Assembly: GCA_021324935.1 (NCBI GenBank)
Contig: JAJPIE010000062.1
Coordinates: 1-64,000 of the forward strand
Origin: Acidobacteriota bacterium
GTDB taxonomy: Bacteria > Acidobacteriota > Terriglobia > Acidiferrales > UBA7541
DNA: 64,000 nt
Direction of reading: 5' to 3'
The notes under the pieces: generated by a model
What the model saw: the letters and a program-made list of their open reading frames with translations, nothing else
What the model was told of the DNA's origin: nothing
Databases searched by the model: none
In this document: positions 62,869 through 64,000 of the stretch, one piece after another
Numbering within the stretch: position 1 is the stretch's first letter
How the letters are laid out: each line of letters opens with the position of its first letter
Made by a program: the position numbers and the translations under genes

Positions 62869-64000
62869 ATGATTCCGCGCGTGAATTTGCTTGGGCGAAT
62901 GTGTTTTTGGCTGGCGGTGATGGTGTTGGCAGGTGCGGGGGCTTCCGCGCAGGAGGCGGCCAAGGCAAGTACCGATGCGGTGGAGATGCAATGGGGCGTG
63001 AAGATCCCCATGCGCGATGGGGTGAAGCTGAACGCGACGATCTATCGCCCGCACGAGCAAAAAGAGCCGTTGCCGGTGATTTTCACGTTGACGCCATATA
63101 TCGGAGATTCCTACACGGACCGCGCCGTGTATTTCGCCAAGCACGGATACGTCTACGCGCTGGTGGACGTGCGCGGGCGAGGAAATTCCGGCGGTGAGTT
63201 TGAGCCATTCGTGAACGATGCTCACGACGGCTACGACCTGGTGGAATGGTTTGCCACGCAGCCATATTGCAACGGGAAGGTGACGATGTGGGGCGGGTCG
63301 TACGCGGGATTCGATCAGTGGGACACGCTGAAGGAGTTTCCGCCGCACCTGAGCACCATCGTTCCGGCCGCGGCGGCGCATCCGGGATTGGATTTTCCGT
63401 TTCAGTACAACATTTTCGCGCCGTACGACATGCAGTGGCTGACGTTTACGAGTGGCAAGACCGGGAACGTGCAAACGTTTGGGAACAGCGCGTACTGGAA
63501 TCAGAAGGCACGCGAGTATTACAAGCAGCATCTGGCGTTCGAAGGGGTCGACAAGCTGGTGGGGAATCCATCGGCGACGTTTCAGATGTGGCTGCAGCAC
63601 CCAACGCCGGATGCGTTTTATGATTCGCTCGTGCCTTCGCCGGGGCAATACAAGAAAATCAGCGTGCCGATTCTGACGATCACCGGGGATTACGATGGCG
63701 ATCAGCCCGGCGCATTTATGTACTACAAGCGGCACATGCAATATGGGAATGAGGCTGCGAAGGCGAATCACTATTTGGTTATCGGGCCGTGGGACCACGC
63801 GGGGACGCGGACGCCAAAGAAGGAGTTGGGTGGTTTGACATTCAGCGACGCGAGTGTGCTGGACCTGAACAAGCTGCACACGGAGTGGTACGACTGGACG
63901 ATGAAGGACGGGAAGAAACCCGAGTTTCTAAAGAAGCGGATCGCCTATTACGTGATGGGAGCGGACGAGTGGAAGTACGCCGATTCGCTGGAGACGCTGG
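62869..64000 (+). CDS. CocE/NonD family alpha/beta hydrolase (truncated at window edge)
   Basis: The first 377 codons of a secreted X-Pro-dipeptidyl-peptidase-type hydrolase; the reading frame is open to the window end. The ATG at 62869 follows GAGGTG. Signal peptide (WLAVMVLAGAGASA), then MRDGVKLNATIYRP (family hallmark), oxyanion YIG, VRGRGNSGGEF, nucleophile GGSYAG, Asp in GDYDGDQPG and His in GPWDHAGTR. Substrates of such enzymes range over acyl peptides, cocaine esters and glutaryl antibiotics. Orphan in context. Confidence 0.88.
   Translation, partial: MIPRVNLLGRMCFWLAVMVLAGAGASAQEAAKASTDAVEMQWGVKIPMRDGVKLNATIYRPHEQKEPLPVIFTLTPYIGDSYTDRAVYFAKHGYVYALVDVRGRGNSGGEFEPFVNDAHDGYDLVEWFATQPYCNGKVTMWGGSYAGFDQWDTLKEFPPHLSTIVPAAAAHPGLDFPFQYNIFAPYDMQWLTFTSGKTGNVQTFGNSAYWNQKAREYYKQHLAFEGVDKLVGNPSATFQMWLQHPTPDAFYDSLVPSPGQYKKISVPILTITGDYDGDQPGAFMYYKRHMQYGNEAAKANHYLVIGPWDHAGTRTPKKELGGLTFSDASVLDLNKLHTEWYDWTMKDGKKPEFLKKRIAYYVMGADEWKYADSLETL

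Overview
The window reads as a contiguous piece of a GC-rich (about 60% by eye), Gram-negative bacterial chromosome. An outer membrane is implied by lptE, a SurA-like chaperone, a TolQ/ExbB-type protein and a heptose/ADP-heptose-type nucleotidyltransferase. A CarD regulator, a response regulator fused to a thioredoxin-reductase-like flavoprotein, secreted sugar- and peptide-degrading enzymes and many short degenerate intergenic repeats make Acidobacteriota (Terriglobia-like) the most likely source. That assignment is inference, not proof. I see no transposase, phage genes, rRNA or CRISPR array.

Layout. 0.1-8.4 kb: a multi-membrane TPR protein, then a block with a polyphosphate flavour (two tandem thymidylate-kinase-like P-loop proteins, Ppx/GppA with an HD domain, SixA, and convergent to these a CHAD protein with a degenerate Ppx-type HD domain). 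8.4-20.5 kb: an LplT-like MFS carrier, a methyltransferase, tRNA-Leu(CAA), a PilZ protein, secreted nucleoside hydrolase, secreted GH2 exo-glucosaminidase, a class-A beta-lactamase-fold hydrolase, an XRE regulator, an MsbA-like ABC exporter and a frameshifted TolQ/ExbB gene. 20.5-28.5 kb: a minus-strand operon (streptogramin-lyase-like propeller, DoxX, Tat-exported multicopper oxidase), ornithine aminotransferase, a DUF4442 hotdog protein, a geranylgeranyl-reductase-like flavoprotein and an alpha/beta hydrolase with a large membrane domain. 28.5-38.7 kb: housekeeping (RfaE2-like, mfd, surA-like, yhaM-like, dusB, PilZ, rsmI, FmdB-type zinc ribbon, galU).

38.7-47.4 kb is the most accessory part: an AT-rich island with two perfect inverted repeats, a decayed sugar-phosphate isomerase, a two-gene signalling unit (cNMP-domain histidine kinase plus REC/glutaredoxin-like/TrxR-like fusion lacking redox cysteines), a membrane protein, a VapBC pair with its own operator, tsaD, and a decayed beta-propeller gene. 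47.4-64 kb returns mostly to core functions: carD, tsaB, rimI, psd, pssA, an aspartate-semialdehyde-dehydrogenase-like protein without its catalytic cysteine, lptE, holA, ilvE, rpsT, a Ycf46-like AAA ATPase, phoH, ybeY, a CNNM/CorC protein and a truncated CocE/NonD hydrolase at the edge.

Functionally linked sets: tsaD with tsaB-rimI (t6A modification and ribosomal N-acetylation); psd-pssA (phosphatidylethanolamine synthesis) running into lptE-holA; phoH-ybeY-CNNM (the usual order); mfd-surA-yhaM-dusB. The strongest candidates for undescribed biology are the tandem kinase/Ppx/SixA/CHAD block, the cysteine-less REC-Grx-TrxR/kinase pair, and the Asd-like pseudoenzyme within the phospholipid/LPS-transport gene string.
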